Source: Streptomyces sp. RB17 (GTDB taxonomy: Bacteria > Actinomycetota > Actinomycetes > Streptomycetales > Streptomycetaceae). From it: a DNA stretch of 64,000 nt. Every line of letters begins with the position of its first letter. Within the stretch, counting starts at the first letter, position 1. Positions 51,222 through 62,815 of this stretch are shown here, piece after piece. The notes below the pieces were generated by a model. That model did no database searches. It saw only the letters and a list, made by a program, of their open reading frames with translations, and had not been told where the DNA came from. The position numbers and the translations under genes were made by a program. The stretch is taken from assembly GCF_009604455.1 (NCBI RefSeq), contig NZ_WEGL01000010.1, positions 1-64,000 on the forward strand, written 5' to 3'.

Positions 51222-51528
51222 GGCCGTACCTCCCCGCCCGAGCTCACGCGCACCGTCTCCCGTCGCGCTGTTGTCGACGGTAGGCGGGCGGTGATCGGCG
51301 GGACAGATCGCGTGGCGAACGCGCCCCCTTCCGCTCCCCCGGTTCACTCCGAGCGCCTGCCCGGACGGGTGAATAGGCGGGAGCCGTTGGATAACCCTAG
51401 AGGTGGGGGAACCGAGGGGGGACCGTGGAGCGGCGGCAGGGGCACGCCCCGTGGCCGGCCGCCGCTCCACGGGCAGGCGCCCAGGGCAGGAGTCCGCGCG
51501 GATGTCCCGGCGGATGTCCCGGCGGACG

Positions 51529-52434
51529 TCAGCCGAAGACGGCCAGGCTCTTGGCCTTGCCCTTGTACTCCTCGACGAGCGCGAGGAAGCGCCCGTCGGG
51601 GTCGAAGACGGCGACGGGGCCGGAGCCCGCGTACGCGTCGGGCATCTCCAGCCGGACGCCGTTCAGCAGCAGCCGGGCGCGCCGGGGATCCACCTGCCAG
51701 CGCGGGAACGCGGCCCCGGCGGCGTCCGCGATCGGCAGCACGGTCAGCTCCTGCTGGAGCTGGTCCAGCGTCTTCGCCGTGTCGATCTTGTACGGCCCGA
51801 CGCGCGTCCGGCGCAGCGCGGTGAGGTGGCCGCCGACGCCGAGGTCGGCGCCCAGGTCACGGGCGAGGGCGCGGATGTAGGTGCCGGAGGAGCAGACGAC
51901 GGAGACGATCAGATCGAGGACCTGGGTGCCGTCGTCGGTCACGGCGTCCCGGACGTCGTACACCGTGAAGGAGGAGACGGTCACCGGGCGGGCGGGGATC
52001 TCGAAGTCCTCGCCCTCGCGGGCCCGCTTGTACGACCGTACGCCGTCGATCTTGATGGCGCTGACCTTGGACGGGACCTGCATGATCTCGCCGGTCAGCT
52101 TGGCGATCCCGGCGTCGATGGCGTCCCGGGTCACCTTGGACGCGTCGGTGGACGAGGTGACCTCGCCCTCGGCGTCGTCGGTGACGGTGTTCTGGCCCAG
52201 GCGGATGGTGCCCAGGTACTCCTTCTCCGTGAGGGCGAGGTGCCCGAGGAGCTTGGTGGCGCGCTCGACACCGAGGACCAGGACGCCGGTCGCCATGGGG
52301 TCGAGGGTGCCGGCGTGGCCGACCCGGCGGGTCCGGGCGATGCCGCGCATCTTGGCGACCACGTCGTGTGAAGTGAAGCCCGACGGCTTGTCGACGATGA
52401 CGAGGCCGTCGGGCGTGGTGTGCTTCTGGGTCAT
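51529..52434 (-). CDS. truB: tRNA pseudouridine(55) synthase
   Basis: 301 residues, installing pseudouridine 55 in tRNA. The catalytic aspartate D45 sits in GHAGTLDPMATGVL. VDKPSGFTSHDVV, the SGTYIRALARDLG loop and a C-terminal PUA-like domain are present. The ATG at 52434 overlaps the rbfA stop by four bases (ATGA), so the two are coupled. Downstream is the giant gene. Confidence 0.96.
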   Translation of the reverse strand: MTQKHTTPDGLVIVDKPSGFTSHDVVAKMRGIARTRRVGHAGTLDPMATGVLVLGVERATKLLGHLALTEKEYLGTIRLGQNTVTDDAEGEVTSSTDASKVTRDAIDAGIAKLTGEIMQVPSKVSAIKIDGVRSYKRAREGEDFEIPARPVTVSSFTVYDVRDAVTDDGTQVLDLIVSVVCSSGTYIRALARDLGADLGVGGHLTALRRTRVGPYKIDTAKTLDQLQQELTVLPIADAAGAAFPRWQVDPRRARLLLNGVRLEMPDAYAGSGPVAVFDPDGRFLALVEEYKGKAKSLAVFG

Positions 52435-52892
52435 TCCGCGGCGTCGCCGTCCGTCTCGGTCGTGTCGTCCTCGGCCGGCTTCTTGTAGGGGTCCGGGCCG
52501 GCGGCGTATGTCGCGCCGGTGGCCGTCTCGCGGACCTTCTCGTCGGACTGCCGCGCCTTGTCGAGGAGGTCCTCGATGGTCCGGGCGGTGTCCGGGAGGG
52601 CGTCCGCGACGAAGGTCAGGGTCGGCGTGAACTTCACGCCGGCCGCGCGGCCGACCTCGGAGCGCAGGATGCCCTTGGCGCTCTCCAGGCCCGCAGCCGC
52701 GGCCTTCCGCTCCTCGTCGTCGCCGTAGACCGTGTAGAAGACGGTCGCCTCCCGCAGGTCACCCGTGACCCGGGTGTCCGTGATGGTGACGTGCGAGCCG
52801 AGCCGCGGGTCCTTGATCCCGCGCTGCAGTTTCTGGGCCACCACCTCCCGGATGAGGTCCGCCAGCCTTTTCGCCCGCGCGTTGTCGGCCAC
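52431..52892 (-). CDS. rbfA: 30S ribosome-binding factor RbfA
   Basis: 153 residues, a KH-like assembly factor for the 30S subunit. It begins MADNARAKRLADLIREVVAQ, with VTITDTRVTGDLREATVFYTVYG and an acidic C-terminal tail. ATG at 52892. It overlaps truB by four bases and is 76 bases after the DUF503 gene, in the standard order. Confidence 0.95.
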   Translation of the reverse strand: MADNARAKRLADLIREVVAQKLQRGIKDPRLGSHVTITDTRVTGDLREATVFYTVYGDDEERKAAAAGLESAKGILRSEVGRAAGVKFTPTLTFVADALPDTARTIEDLLDKARQSDEKVRETATGATYAAGPDPYKKPAEDDTTETDGDAAE

Positions 52893-52968
52893 TGGTCCGT
52901 CTCCCGTTCTTTCTTCTTCTCGTGTCGCTGTGGTCTGGTCGTCGGTCGTCGGTTGTCGCCGCGCGACC

Positions 52969-53262
52969 TCAGTCGTCTTCGCCGTGGAAGCGGCGTCGGA
53001 CGGACAGCAGCTCCACCTCGGGGCGGGCGGCGACCAGCCGTTCGCACCGGTCCAGTACGTCGGTGAGGTGCGCCGCGTCGCCGGAAACCATGGCGAGGCC
53101 GATGATTGCTCGCCGGTGGAGGTCCATGTGGTCCACCTCGGCCGCGCTCACCGCGTACTTCCGCTGGAGTTCGGCGACGATCGGGCGGACGACGGAACGC
53201 TTCTCCTTCAGCGAGTGGACGTCGCCGAGGAGGAGGTCGAAGGACAGAGTCCCCACGTACAT
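52969..53262 (-). CDS. DUF503 (YlxP-like) protein
   Basis: 97 residues, the usual size. MYVGTLSFDLLLGDVHSLKEKRS and DHMDLHRRAIIGLAMVSGD are family hallmarks. Always found between infB and rbfA; thought to act in ribosome assembly, but the precise job is not settled. ATG at 53262. Confidence 0.92.
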   Translation of the reverse strand: MYVGTLSFDLLLGDVHSLKEKRSVVRPIVAELQRKYAVSAAEVDHMDLHRRAIIGLAMVSGDAAHLTDVLDRCERLVAARPEVELLSVRRRFHGEDD

Positions 53263-53375
53263 GTTGTATGCCGGGTATACCCGCCGGTACGGGATCGATG
53301 GCCTGGAGCCACGTTACCGCTTCGGCCGACTGTGGCTCGACCGGGTTTTCCGGGCACCGGTGGCTGCGGTGCCGC

Positions 53376-53468
53376 CTGGGGGCTCCGCCGCCGGACCCCC
53401 GTTTCCCACCCCGCCCACCCGACACTGGCGAATGTGAAAAACCGGGAGTCCGGGGGCGGAGCCCCCAG
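53376..53468. repeat. long inverted repeat after infB (REP/terminator-like)
   Basis: Arms of 26 bases (53376-53401 and 53443-53468) are complementary at 24 positions, with a 41-base spacer. Each arm also has an internal GGGGGCTCCGCC-type hairpin. It follows the infB stop, within a 265-base gap before the DUF503 gene. Both a terminator and a dispersed Streptomyces palindrome would fit. Confidence 0.65.
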
Positions 53469-53527
53469 CAATGCCGCGCTGGCCGACAGGACCGCAGTCC
53501 CGCCGGCCAGCAGCAAACCGTCGGCGA

Positions 53528-56581
<3,054 letters not shown>

Positions 56582-56621
56582 TTCGCTCCTTTGAGGTCCG
56601 GGTGAAGCCGGACCGTCGCTA

Positions 56622-56660
56622 GTTCATGGGCGTACTCATCGCGTACTCATCGAGTGCTCA
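56622..56660 (-). repeat. ATGAGTACGCG-type short tandem repeats upstream of infB
   Basis: On the minus strand GATGAGCACTC, GATGAGTACGC and GATGAGTACGC occur in tandem just upstream of infB. They contain ATGs, but those frames end quickly. Within the ylxR-infB gap. Confidence 0.5.
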
Positions 56661-56725
56661 TCGCAATCTCGACCTGCTTTCGACTCGCGAGGTACCAGGC
56701 CGCACGGGGTTCCGTACGGCATGTC

Positions 56726-57022
56726 TTACGGTGTTGCCTGCTCGGCAACTGTTGTCTGCTCGACGTATTGGCGCAACGCCTTTGTGTCGAGCGGCCCCGG
56801 GGCGCGCAGTGCCCGCGGGAACGCCCGGCGGCGTACCGCCTGGTCGAGACAGACCAGGGCGGGGTGTACATACGCACCCCGGCCGGGCAGCGTACCGCGA
56901 GGATCGGGGGCGCATGCGTCCTCGATCTTCACGATCCGCAACAGATCGTTCTTGGCCGCCCGCTCCCGGCACCCCACACAGGTGCGCTCAGGGCATGCCC
57001 GGGCTTGCGTCCGGCCAGACAC
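56726..57022 (-). CDS. YlxR (DUF448) family protein
   Basis: 98 residues with the family signature RTCVGCRERAAKNDLLRIV and GRGAYVHPALVC, which hold conserved cysteines. ATG at 57022. In the nusA-ylxR-infB order; a small RNA- or nucleic-acid-binding protein in this operon. Confidence 0.93.
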   Translation of the reverse strand: MSGRTQARACPERTCVGCRERAAKNDLLRIVKIEDACAPDPRGTLPGRGAYVHPALVCLDQAVRRRAFPRALRAPGPLDTKALRQYVEQTTVAEQATP

Positions 57023-57163
57023 AGTTAAGTCTACCTCCCCGCACCGACCTCACCCCTTCGGGGGAAAGATCGAACGGTTGTTGTCGTAAACCAAGCGACC
57101 TGCGGCCCGGATCTATTCCCGGGGCCGCCCGGTTACCCAGCGTCGTTCGGTGCTACACCGGTG

Positions 57164-58150
57164 TTACTCGGCCACCTGTTCGGTGTCGGGCCGGATGTCG
57201 ATCCGCCAGCCGGTGAGCCGGGCGGCGAGGCGGGCGTTCTGCCCCTCCTTGCCGATCGCGAGCGACAGCTGGTAGTCCGGCACGGTCACCCGGGCGGAGC
57301 GGGAGGCCAGGTCGACGACCTCCACCTTGCTCACCCGAGCGGGTGACAGGGCGTTCGCCACCATCTCGGCCGGGTCGTCCGACCAGTCGACGATGTCGAT
57401 CTTCTCGCCGTTCAGCTCGCCCATCACATTGCGCACCCGGCCGCCCATCGGACCGATGCAGGCGCCCTTGGCGTTCAGGCCCGAACGGGTGGACCGTACG
57501 GCGATCTTGGTGCGGTGACCGGCCTCACGGGCGATCGCGGCGATCTCCACCGAGCCGTCGGCGATCTCCGGCACCTCCAGGGCGAAGAGCTTCTTCACCA
57601 GGTTCGGGTGCGTACGGGAGAGGGTGACCGACGGTCCGCGGACGCCCTTGGCCACCCGGACGACGTACGACCGCAGCCGCATGCCGTGCGGGTAGGTCTC
57701 GCCCGGCACCTGCTCCTGCACCGGCAGGATGGCCTCCAGCTTGCCGATGTCGACCAGCACGTTCTTCGGGTCGCGGCCCTGCTGGACCACACCGGTGACG
57801 ATGTCGCCCTCGCGGCCGGCGTACTCGCCGAGCGTGGCGTCGTCCTCGGCGTCGCGCAGCCGCTGCAGGATCACCTGCTTGGCGGTGGTGGCCGCGATCC
57901 GCCCGAAGCCCGACGGCGTGTCGTCGAACTCGCGCGGCTCCTGCCCCTCTTCCAGGTCCTCGGGGTCCTCCTTCGCCCACACGGTCACATGCCCGGTCTC
58001 CCGGTTGAGCTCCACGCGCGCGTGTCGGCGGCTTCCCTCGGTGCGGTGGTAGGCGATGAGGAGGGCCGACTCGATCGCCTCGACCAGCAGGTCGAAGGAG
58101 ATCTCCTTCTCCCTGACCAAGCCCCGCAGGGCGCTCATGTCGATGTCCAC
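57164..58150 (-). CDS. nusA: Transcription termination/antitermination protein NusA
   Basis: 328 residues, the short actinobacterial form without the C-terminal acidic repeats. The N-terminal domain begins MDIDMSALRGLVREKEISFDLL. It is followed by S1 (VTGVVQQGRDPKNVLVDIG) and two KH domains (GACIGPMGGRVRNVMGEL; YQLSLAIGKEGQNARLA). The GTG start at 58150 lies two bases after the rimP stop. It should act with boxA elements such as the one at the window's left edge. Confidence 0.96.
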   Translation of the reverse strand: MDIDMSALRGLVREKEISFDLLVEAIESALLIAYHRTEGSRRHARVELNRETGHVTVWAKEDPEDLEEGQEPREFDDTPSGFGRIAATTAKQVILQRLRDAEDDATLGEYAGREGDIVTGVVQQGRDPKNVLVDIGKLEAILPVQEQVPGETYPHGMRLRSYVVRVAKGVRGPSVTLSRTHPNLVKKLFALEVPEIADGSVEIAAIAREAGHRTKIAVRSTRSGLNAKGACIGPMGGRVRNVMGELNGEKIDIVDWSDDPAEMVANALSPARVSKVEVVDLASRSARVTVPDYQLSLAIGKEGQNARLAARLTGWRIDIRPDTEQVAE

Positions 58151-58152
58151 GG

Positions 58153-58671
58153 CTACGCCTCCTCTTCTTCCTTCATGTCCTTCTTGACCTTGTCGTCCTT
58201 GCGGCTGAACTCGACCTGCACGCGCGCCCTGGCGATCTCCGGGTAGGCGAGCCTGCGGTTGGTGGCCTTGCGGCCCTTCACCCCGGGCACCTCGACGTCG
58301 AGGCCCTCGTCGTCGACCTGCACAATCCTGGCGACCAGCTCGCCGCCCTCGGTCAGCTGGAACTTCACGAGCCGTTCGGTGGCGCGCACGAAGTGCCGGT
58401 GCTCGGTGAGGAGGCGCTCCGCGCCGGGGGTTCCGACCTCCAGGTCGTACGCCGCGTCACCCATCGCGTCGGTCTCGTCGAGCTTCGCCGAGAGCGCACG
58501 GCTCACATCGGCGATGGCGTCCAGATCGGCTCCGTCGTCGGAGTCGACGACCACGCGCAGCACCCGCTTGCGTCCGACGGAGTCCACGGCGATCTCTTCG
58601 AGATCCAGACCCTGGGAGGTGACGAGCGGTTCGAGCAGCTCTCGCAGCCTCTCGCTCTGGGTGGTGCTCAT
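58153..58671 (-). CDS. rimP: Ribosome maturation factor RimP
   Basis: 172 residues, 30S maturation factor. It starts MSTTQSERLRELLEPLV and carries the AYDLEVGTPGAERLL signature; the C-terminal Lys/Glu-rich tail is normal. The ATG at 58671 has GAGGAG 8 bases upstream; the frame is open further upstream but without family similarity. First gene of the rimP-nusA-ylxR-infB operon. Confidence 0.95.
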   Translation of the reverse strand: MSTTQSERLRELLEPLVTSQGLDLEEIAVDSVGRKRVLRVVVDSDDGADLDAIADVSRALSAKLDETDAMGDAAYDLEVGTPGAERLLTEHRHFVRATERLVKFQLTEGGELVARIVQVDDEGLDVEVPGVKGRKATNRRLAYPEIARARVQVEFSRKDDKVKKDMKEEEEA

Positions 58672-58996
58672 CCGGGTGACTCCTCGGCCGCGTGTGCTGT
58701 TGTGGGATGGGTCGCGTGTCTGGTCAAAGGGTATCCGGTCGCGGGGGGTGTTGCGTGTTGCCTCCGGCGGTAGGACCGGTTCGCCTTCGAGCGCGGGTAG
58801 CTGGGGTTTTCGGGCGGGTGCGGGTTGTGGGGGCCGTTCGCGCCCACGCGGCACAGCCGCATATCGATGCAGCCCCGCCCCCTTGAGTGGGTGCACCGAG
58901 CCGGTGACATCGGGCAAGGGGACGCGAGGGTACCGTGATCAACGGCGGGCGCTCTTCCCGCCCGTGTGTTCGTACGAGCCCCCGAGGACGTCTGCA
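58672..58996. other. divergent rimP / lipoprotein control region
   Basis: 325 bases without a gene. It holds the dispersed element at 58838-58884. Promoters for rimP (leftward) and the lipoprotein (rightward) must be here, but none with a clear pair of hexamers is visible. Confidence 0.4.
58838..58884. repeat. dispersed ~46-bp Streptomyces intergenic element, copy 2
   Basis: Matches the copy at 5263-5310 in all but about five positions, including one indel near the end. It lies in the divergent rimP/lipoprotein gap. Confidence 0.6.
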
Positions 58997-59497
58997 GTGC
59001 CGTACCCCTCGTCGCCGCGCATCCCCTCGGGGCCGCGCAGAAGATCCCTGCTCGCCTCGGCCGCCGGGGCCGCCCTGCTGGTGGGGTGTTCGGCTGAGCC
59101 CGACTCCGGCGGCGGCGGTGGCGTGTCGGTGACGGAACGGGCACGCGCACGTGCGGCACGGGACAGCCGGGAGCTGCTCGCCCGGTACGACGCCGTGCTC
59201 GCCGTACACCCCGGCCTGGCGGAGCGGCTGGGCCCGCTGCGGGCCCAGGTCGCCGCCCACAGCGCGGCCTTCGGAGGGTCCACGACGCCCACGCCCACCA
59301 TGTCCTCGGCGTCACCGACTCCTGTGCCGGCCACCGAGAAGGACGCCCTCGCCGGCCTGGCCGCCGCCGAGCGCTCCCTCGCCGACCGGCGCGCGGGGGC
59401 CCTGCTGGAGGTGCCGGGCGAACTGGCGCGGCTGCTGGCGTCGGTGGCGGCGGCCGGGGCCACGCACGCGTACCTGCTGACGGAGGGGGCGAAGTGA
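58997..59497 (+). CDS. Tat-type lipoprotein, unknown function
   Basis: 166 residues. The twin-arginine stretch RRRSLLASAAGAALLVGC ends in a lipobox (C31), so export as a folded lipoprotein is likely. A helical mature part (ARYDAVLAVHPGLAERLGPLRAQVAAHSAAFG) follows. The GTG start at 58997 has CGAGGACG upstream. It overlaps the DUF4439 gene by four bases (GTGA), so the two are co-translated. The pair DUF4439 plus lipoprotein is conserved in Streptomyces. Confidence 0.82.
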   Translation: MPYPSSPRIPSGPRRRSLLASAAGAALLVGCSAEPDSGGGGGVSVTERARARAARDSRELLARYDAVLAVHPGLAERLGPLRAQVAAHSAAFGGSTTPTPTMSSASPTPVPATEKDALAGLAAAERSLADRRAGALLEVPGELARLLASVAAAGATHAYLLTEGAK

Positions 59498-59988
59498 GCG
59501 ACGAGGCGAGGTCGGCCGAGCTGAGGGCGCTGCAGGCGGCGCTGGCGGCGGAGCACGCGGCGGTGTACGGCTACGGAGTCGTCGGCGGCAAGATCAGCGC
59601 GGCCCGCCGGAGCGAGGCACGGGCGGCGTACGACGCCCACCGGGCACGCCGGGACGCGCTGACCCGCGAGGTCCGCGACCTGGGCGGGCAGCCGGTCGCC
59701 GCGAACGCCGCGTACGCGCTGCCGTTCCCGGTGGGCGACTCGGCCGCGGCCGTGCGGCTCGCCGCGCGGCTGGAGGAGCGGGTGGCCGGCGTCTACGCGG
59801 ACCTGGTGCGGGCCGCGACGGGCGCGCGGCGCGGCTCGGCCGCCGCCGCGCTGCGGGAGGCCGCGGTGCGCGCGGTGCGCTGGAGCGGGGAGAGCGTAGC
59901 CTTCCCTGGGCTCGCCGAGCGGTCCTTCGGCGAAGGGACCGGTGCGGCCGGTACGACACCGTCGGCCTCCGCCTCGGTGTCTCCGTGA
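59494..59988 (+). CDS. DUF4439 ferritin-like domain protein
   Basis: 164 residues forming a four-helix bundle: LRALQAALAAEHAAVYGYGVVGG, AYDAHRARRDALTREV and RLAARLEERVAGVYADLVRAA. It has the E-H ligand pattern of the ferritin-like family. GTG at 59494, overlapping the lipoprotein stop. It ends in a Ser/Thr-rich tail. A metal- or surface-related role is inference. Confidence 0.85.
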   Translation: MSDEARSAELRALQAALAAEHAAVYGYGVVGGKISAARRSEARAAYDAHRARRDALTREVRDLGGQPVAANAAYALPFPVGDSAAAVRLAARLEERVAGVYADLVRAATGARRGSAAAALREAAVRAVRWSGESVAFPGLAERSFGEGTGAAGTTPSASASVSP

Positions 59989-60047
59989 CCCCGTAGGCGC
60001 CCGTACGACAGGACACCCGGACCGGATTGGAAGGGAACGACTCGCGC

Positions 60048-60956
60048 ATGGCTTTCGAACCGCCGCCGCGCCTGGTACGGGCGCTCGGTGAGACGGCACC
60101 GGCCGGGGACGACTGGCTCGCTCAGCTGCCGGCGATCGCCGAACGGGCCGTTGCCAGGCGCGAGTTGACCGTGGAGCGGGTTCAGGTGCCGGGCGGGCGC
60201 AGCAGTCTGGTGGTGCTGGTGCGGCGGGCCGACGGCACCCCGGCCGTGCTGAAGCTGGCCCCGCCCCGGGCCCGTCCGGAGAGCGAGCGGGCGGCGCTGG
60301 CGCACTGGGCCGGGCTGGGCGCCGTACAGCTCCGGGAAGCCGATGCGGAGGAGGCGGAGGAGGGGGTGCTGCTGCTGGAGCGGCTGCACCCGGATGTGTC
60401 CGTGCGTTCGCTGCCGGAGGCGAAGGCGCTGCTGGAGGCCGCGGGCACGCTGCGCCGGCTCTGGGCCGAGCCGCCGGCCGGCCAGGCCTTCGAGACCGTC
60501 GCCGAGCGCACGGGGCGCCAGGCGGCGGCGATGCGGGCGGGCGCGGAGGCCGACCCCGAGGTGGCACCGCTGGTCGACGCGGCGCTCGCGGCCCGCGAGG
60601 AGCTGCTGGCGGCGCCGCCCGAGCACCGGTTGCTGCACGGTACGTTCCGGCAGAGCAAGGTGCTGGCCGGGGAGCGGATGCCGTGGCTCGCGGTGGGCCC
60701 TGATCCGGTGGTGGGCGAGTGCGCGTTCGATCTGGCGCGGTTGGTCCGCGACCGGGTGGAGGACCTGATCGCGGCACCGTCCGGCCCGTCGACGACCCGG
60801 CGGCGCATCAAACGGCTCGCGGAGTCGCTGGAGGTGGAACAGGAGCGGTTGCGCGGCTGGACCCTGTTCCGGGCGGTGGAGTCCGGTGTGCGGGCGCTCC
60901 GCGTGGGCCGGCCGAAGGACGCCGAGCTGCTGCTGGAGTTCGCCGGCTGGTTGTAG
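60048..60956 (+). CDS. aminoglycoside/hydroxyurea phosphotransferase-like protein with degenerate active site
   Basis: 302 residues. It keeps the APH(6)-like layout: a VLKL lysine (K69) and a C-terminal segment (VVGECAFDLARLVRDRVEDL). The catalytic loop reads LLHGTFRQSKVLAG (H197-K204), where the family has LHGDLHxxNVL, so the Asp and Asn are missing. The downstream DPKP becomes GPDP (G217-P220), losing the metal-binding Asp. It should not phosphorylate. ATG at 60048 with AAGGGA upstream. Confidence 0.8.
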   Translation: MAFEPPPRLVRALGETAPAGDDWLAQLPAIAERAVARRELTVERVQVPGGRSSLVVLVRRADGTPAVLKLAPPRARPESERAALAHWAGLGAVQLREADAEEAEEGVLLLERLHPDVSVRSLPEAKALLEAAGTLRRLWAEPPAGQAFETVAERTGRQAAAMRAGAEADPEVAPLVDAALAAREELLAAPPEHRLLHGTFRQSKVLAGERMPWLAVGPDPVVGECAFDLARLVRDRVEDLIAAPSGPSTTRRRIKRLAESLEVEQERLRGWTLFRAVESGVRALRVGRPKDAELLLEFAGWL

Positions 60957-60966
60957 ACCGGTGAAC

Positions 60967-61013
60967 GTCGAAGAAGCCCCCAAGCTCTGCGGAGCTTCGG
61001 GGGCTTCTTCGAC
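60967..61013. terminator. bidirectional terminator before proS
   Basis: Near-perfect palindrome: GTCGAAGAAGCCCCC, AAGCTC, loop, GAGCTT, GGGGGCTTCTTCGAC. It lies between convergent APH-like and proS genes. Confidence 0.85.
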
Positions 61014-61024
61014 GGTTTCTCTCG

Positions 61025-62728
61025 CTACGCCGTCAGGCGGGCGATCGCGTCCTCGACCGTCAGTTCCTCGCGCTCGCCGGTCTTGCGGTCCTTCAGTTCC
61101 AGGACGCCCTCGCCGGAGCGGCGGCCGGCGACCAGGATCTGCGGGACGCCGATCAGCTCGGAGTCGGTGAACTTCACGCCCGGGGAGACGCCGGCCCGGT
61201 CGTCGACCAGGACGCGGAGGCCGGCGGCGGCCAGCTTCTCGGCGACGTCGAGGGCCAGCTCGGTCTGCAGCGCCTTGCCGGCGGCGACCACGTGCACGTC
61301 GGCCGGGGCGACCTCCTTGGGCCACACCAGGCCCTTGTCGTCGGCGCTCTGCTCGGCGATGGCCGCGACCGCGCGGGAGACGCCGATGCCGTAGGAGCCC
61401 ATGGTGACGCGGACCGGCTTGCCGTTCTGGCCGAGGACGTCGAGCTTGAGGGCGTCGGTGTACTTGCGGCCCAGCTGGAAGATGTGGCCGATCTCGATGG
61501 CGCGGTCCAGCTTCAGGCCGGTGCCGCACTTCGGGCAGGGGTCGCCCTCCTGCACGACCACGACGTCCACGTACGCGTCGACCTCGAAGTCACGCCCGGC
61601 GACCACGTTCTTGGCGTGGGTGTTGTCCTTGTTGGCGCCGGTGATCCAGGAGGTGCCGGGGGCCACGCGCGGGTCGGCGAGGTACTTCACCTTCTCGCCC
61701 AGGCCCTGCGGGCCGACGTAACCGCGGACCAGGTCGGGGCGGCCCGCGAAGTCCGCCTCGGTGACCATCTCGACGACGGCCGGCGCGAAGTGCGCCTCGA
61801 CCTTGTCCAGGTCGACCTCGCGGTCACCGGGCACGCCGACGGCGACGATCTCGCCGTCCACCTTCACCAGCAGGTTCTTCAGCGTGGCGGAGGCCGGGAC
61901 GCCGAGGGAGGCGGCCAGCGTCTCGATGGTGGGGGTGTCCGGGGTGGGGATCTCCTCCAGCGCGGGCACGTCCGAGGCGTCGACCGGCTCGAGCGCGTAG
62001 GTGATCGCCTCCGTGTTGGCGGCGAAGTCGCAGTTCGGGCAGTCCGCGAAGGTGTCCTCGCCGGCCTCGGCCGGGGCCAGGAACTCCTCCGACTTCGAGC
62101 CGCCCATGGCGCCGGCGGTGGCGGCGCAGATGCGGTAGTCCAGGCCGAGGCGCTCGAAGACGCGCTGGTAGGCCTCGCGGTGCAGGGCGTACGACTGCGC
62201 GAGCCCCTCGTCCGCCAGGTCGAAGGAGTACGAGTCCTTCATCAGGAACTCACGGCCCCGCAGGATGCCGGCGCGGGGCCGGGCCTCGTCACGGAACTTG
62301 GTCTGGATCTGGTACAGGATCACCGGCAGGTCCTTGTAGGACGTGCACTGGTCCTTGACCAGGAGGGTGAAGATCTCCTCGTGGGTCGGGCCGAGGAGGT
62401 AGTCGCCGCCCTTGCGGTCCTTGAGCCGGAACAGCTCCTGGCCGTACTCGTCCCAGCGGCCGGTCGCCTCGTACGGCTCCCGGGGCAGCAGGGCGGGGAG
62501 GGTGACCTCCTGGGCACCGATGGCGTCCATCTCCTCGCGGACGATCCGCTCGACGTTGGAGAGGACCTTCTTGCCGAGGGGCAGCCAGCTCCAGATGCCG
62601 GCGGCCGTGCGGCGGACGTAGCCGGCGCGGACGAGGAGCTTGTGGCTGAGGACCTCGGCGTCCGCCGGGTCGTCGCGCAGCGTCTTCGCCATCAACTGGG
62701 ACATGCGCTGGACCGGTGCGTTCGCCAT
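61025..62728 (-). CDS. proS: Prolyl-tRNA synthetase
   Basis: 567 residues, class II aminoacyl-tRNA synthetase, bacterial type. It has GIWSWLPLGKKV (motif 1 region), RDEARPRAGILRGREFLMKDSYSFD (motif 2) and GSYGIGVSR (motif 3). The INS editing domain (about 230-380) is between motifs 2 and 3, and a C-terminal anticodon-binding domain completes it. ATG at 62728 with CAGGAG 10 bases upstream. No T-box is expected or seen. Confidence 0.96.
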   Translation of the reverse strand: MANAPVQRMSQLMAKTLRDDPADAEVLSHKLLVRAGYVRRTAAGIWSWLPLGKKVLSNVERIVREEMDAIGAQEVTLPALLPREPYEATGRWDEYGQELFRLKDRKGGDYLLGPTHEEIFTLLVKDQCTSYKDLPVILYQIQTKFRDEARPRAGILRGREFLMKDSYSFDLADEGLAQSYALHREAYQRVFERLGLDYRICAATAGAMGGSKSEEFLAPAEAGEDTFADCPNCDFAANTEAITYALEPVDASDVPALEEIPTPDTPTIETLAASLGVPASATLKNLLVKVDGEIVAVGVPGDREVDLDKVEAHFAPAVVEMVTEADFAGRPDLVRGYVGPQGLGEKVKYLADPRVAPGTSWITGANKDNTHAKNVVAGRDFEVDAYVDVVVVQEGDPCPKCGTGLKLDRAIEIGHIFQLGRKYTDALKLDVLGQNGKPVRVTMGSYGIGVSRAVAAIAEQSADDKGLVWPKEVAPADVHVVAAGKALQTELALDVAEKLAAAGLRVLVDDRAGVSPGVKFTDSELIGVPQILVAGRRSGEGVLELKDRKTGEREELTVEDAIARLTA

Positions 62729-62815
62729 GGTTCTCGTACTCCTGCCGGGTAAGGGTGATGGCATAGGAGGTTAGCCGGGCGGCCTGTGCCGGTGGAAATC
62801 GGATTCGTCCCGCCT

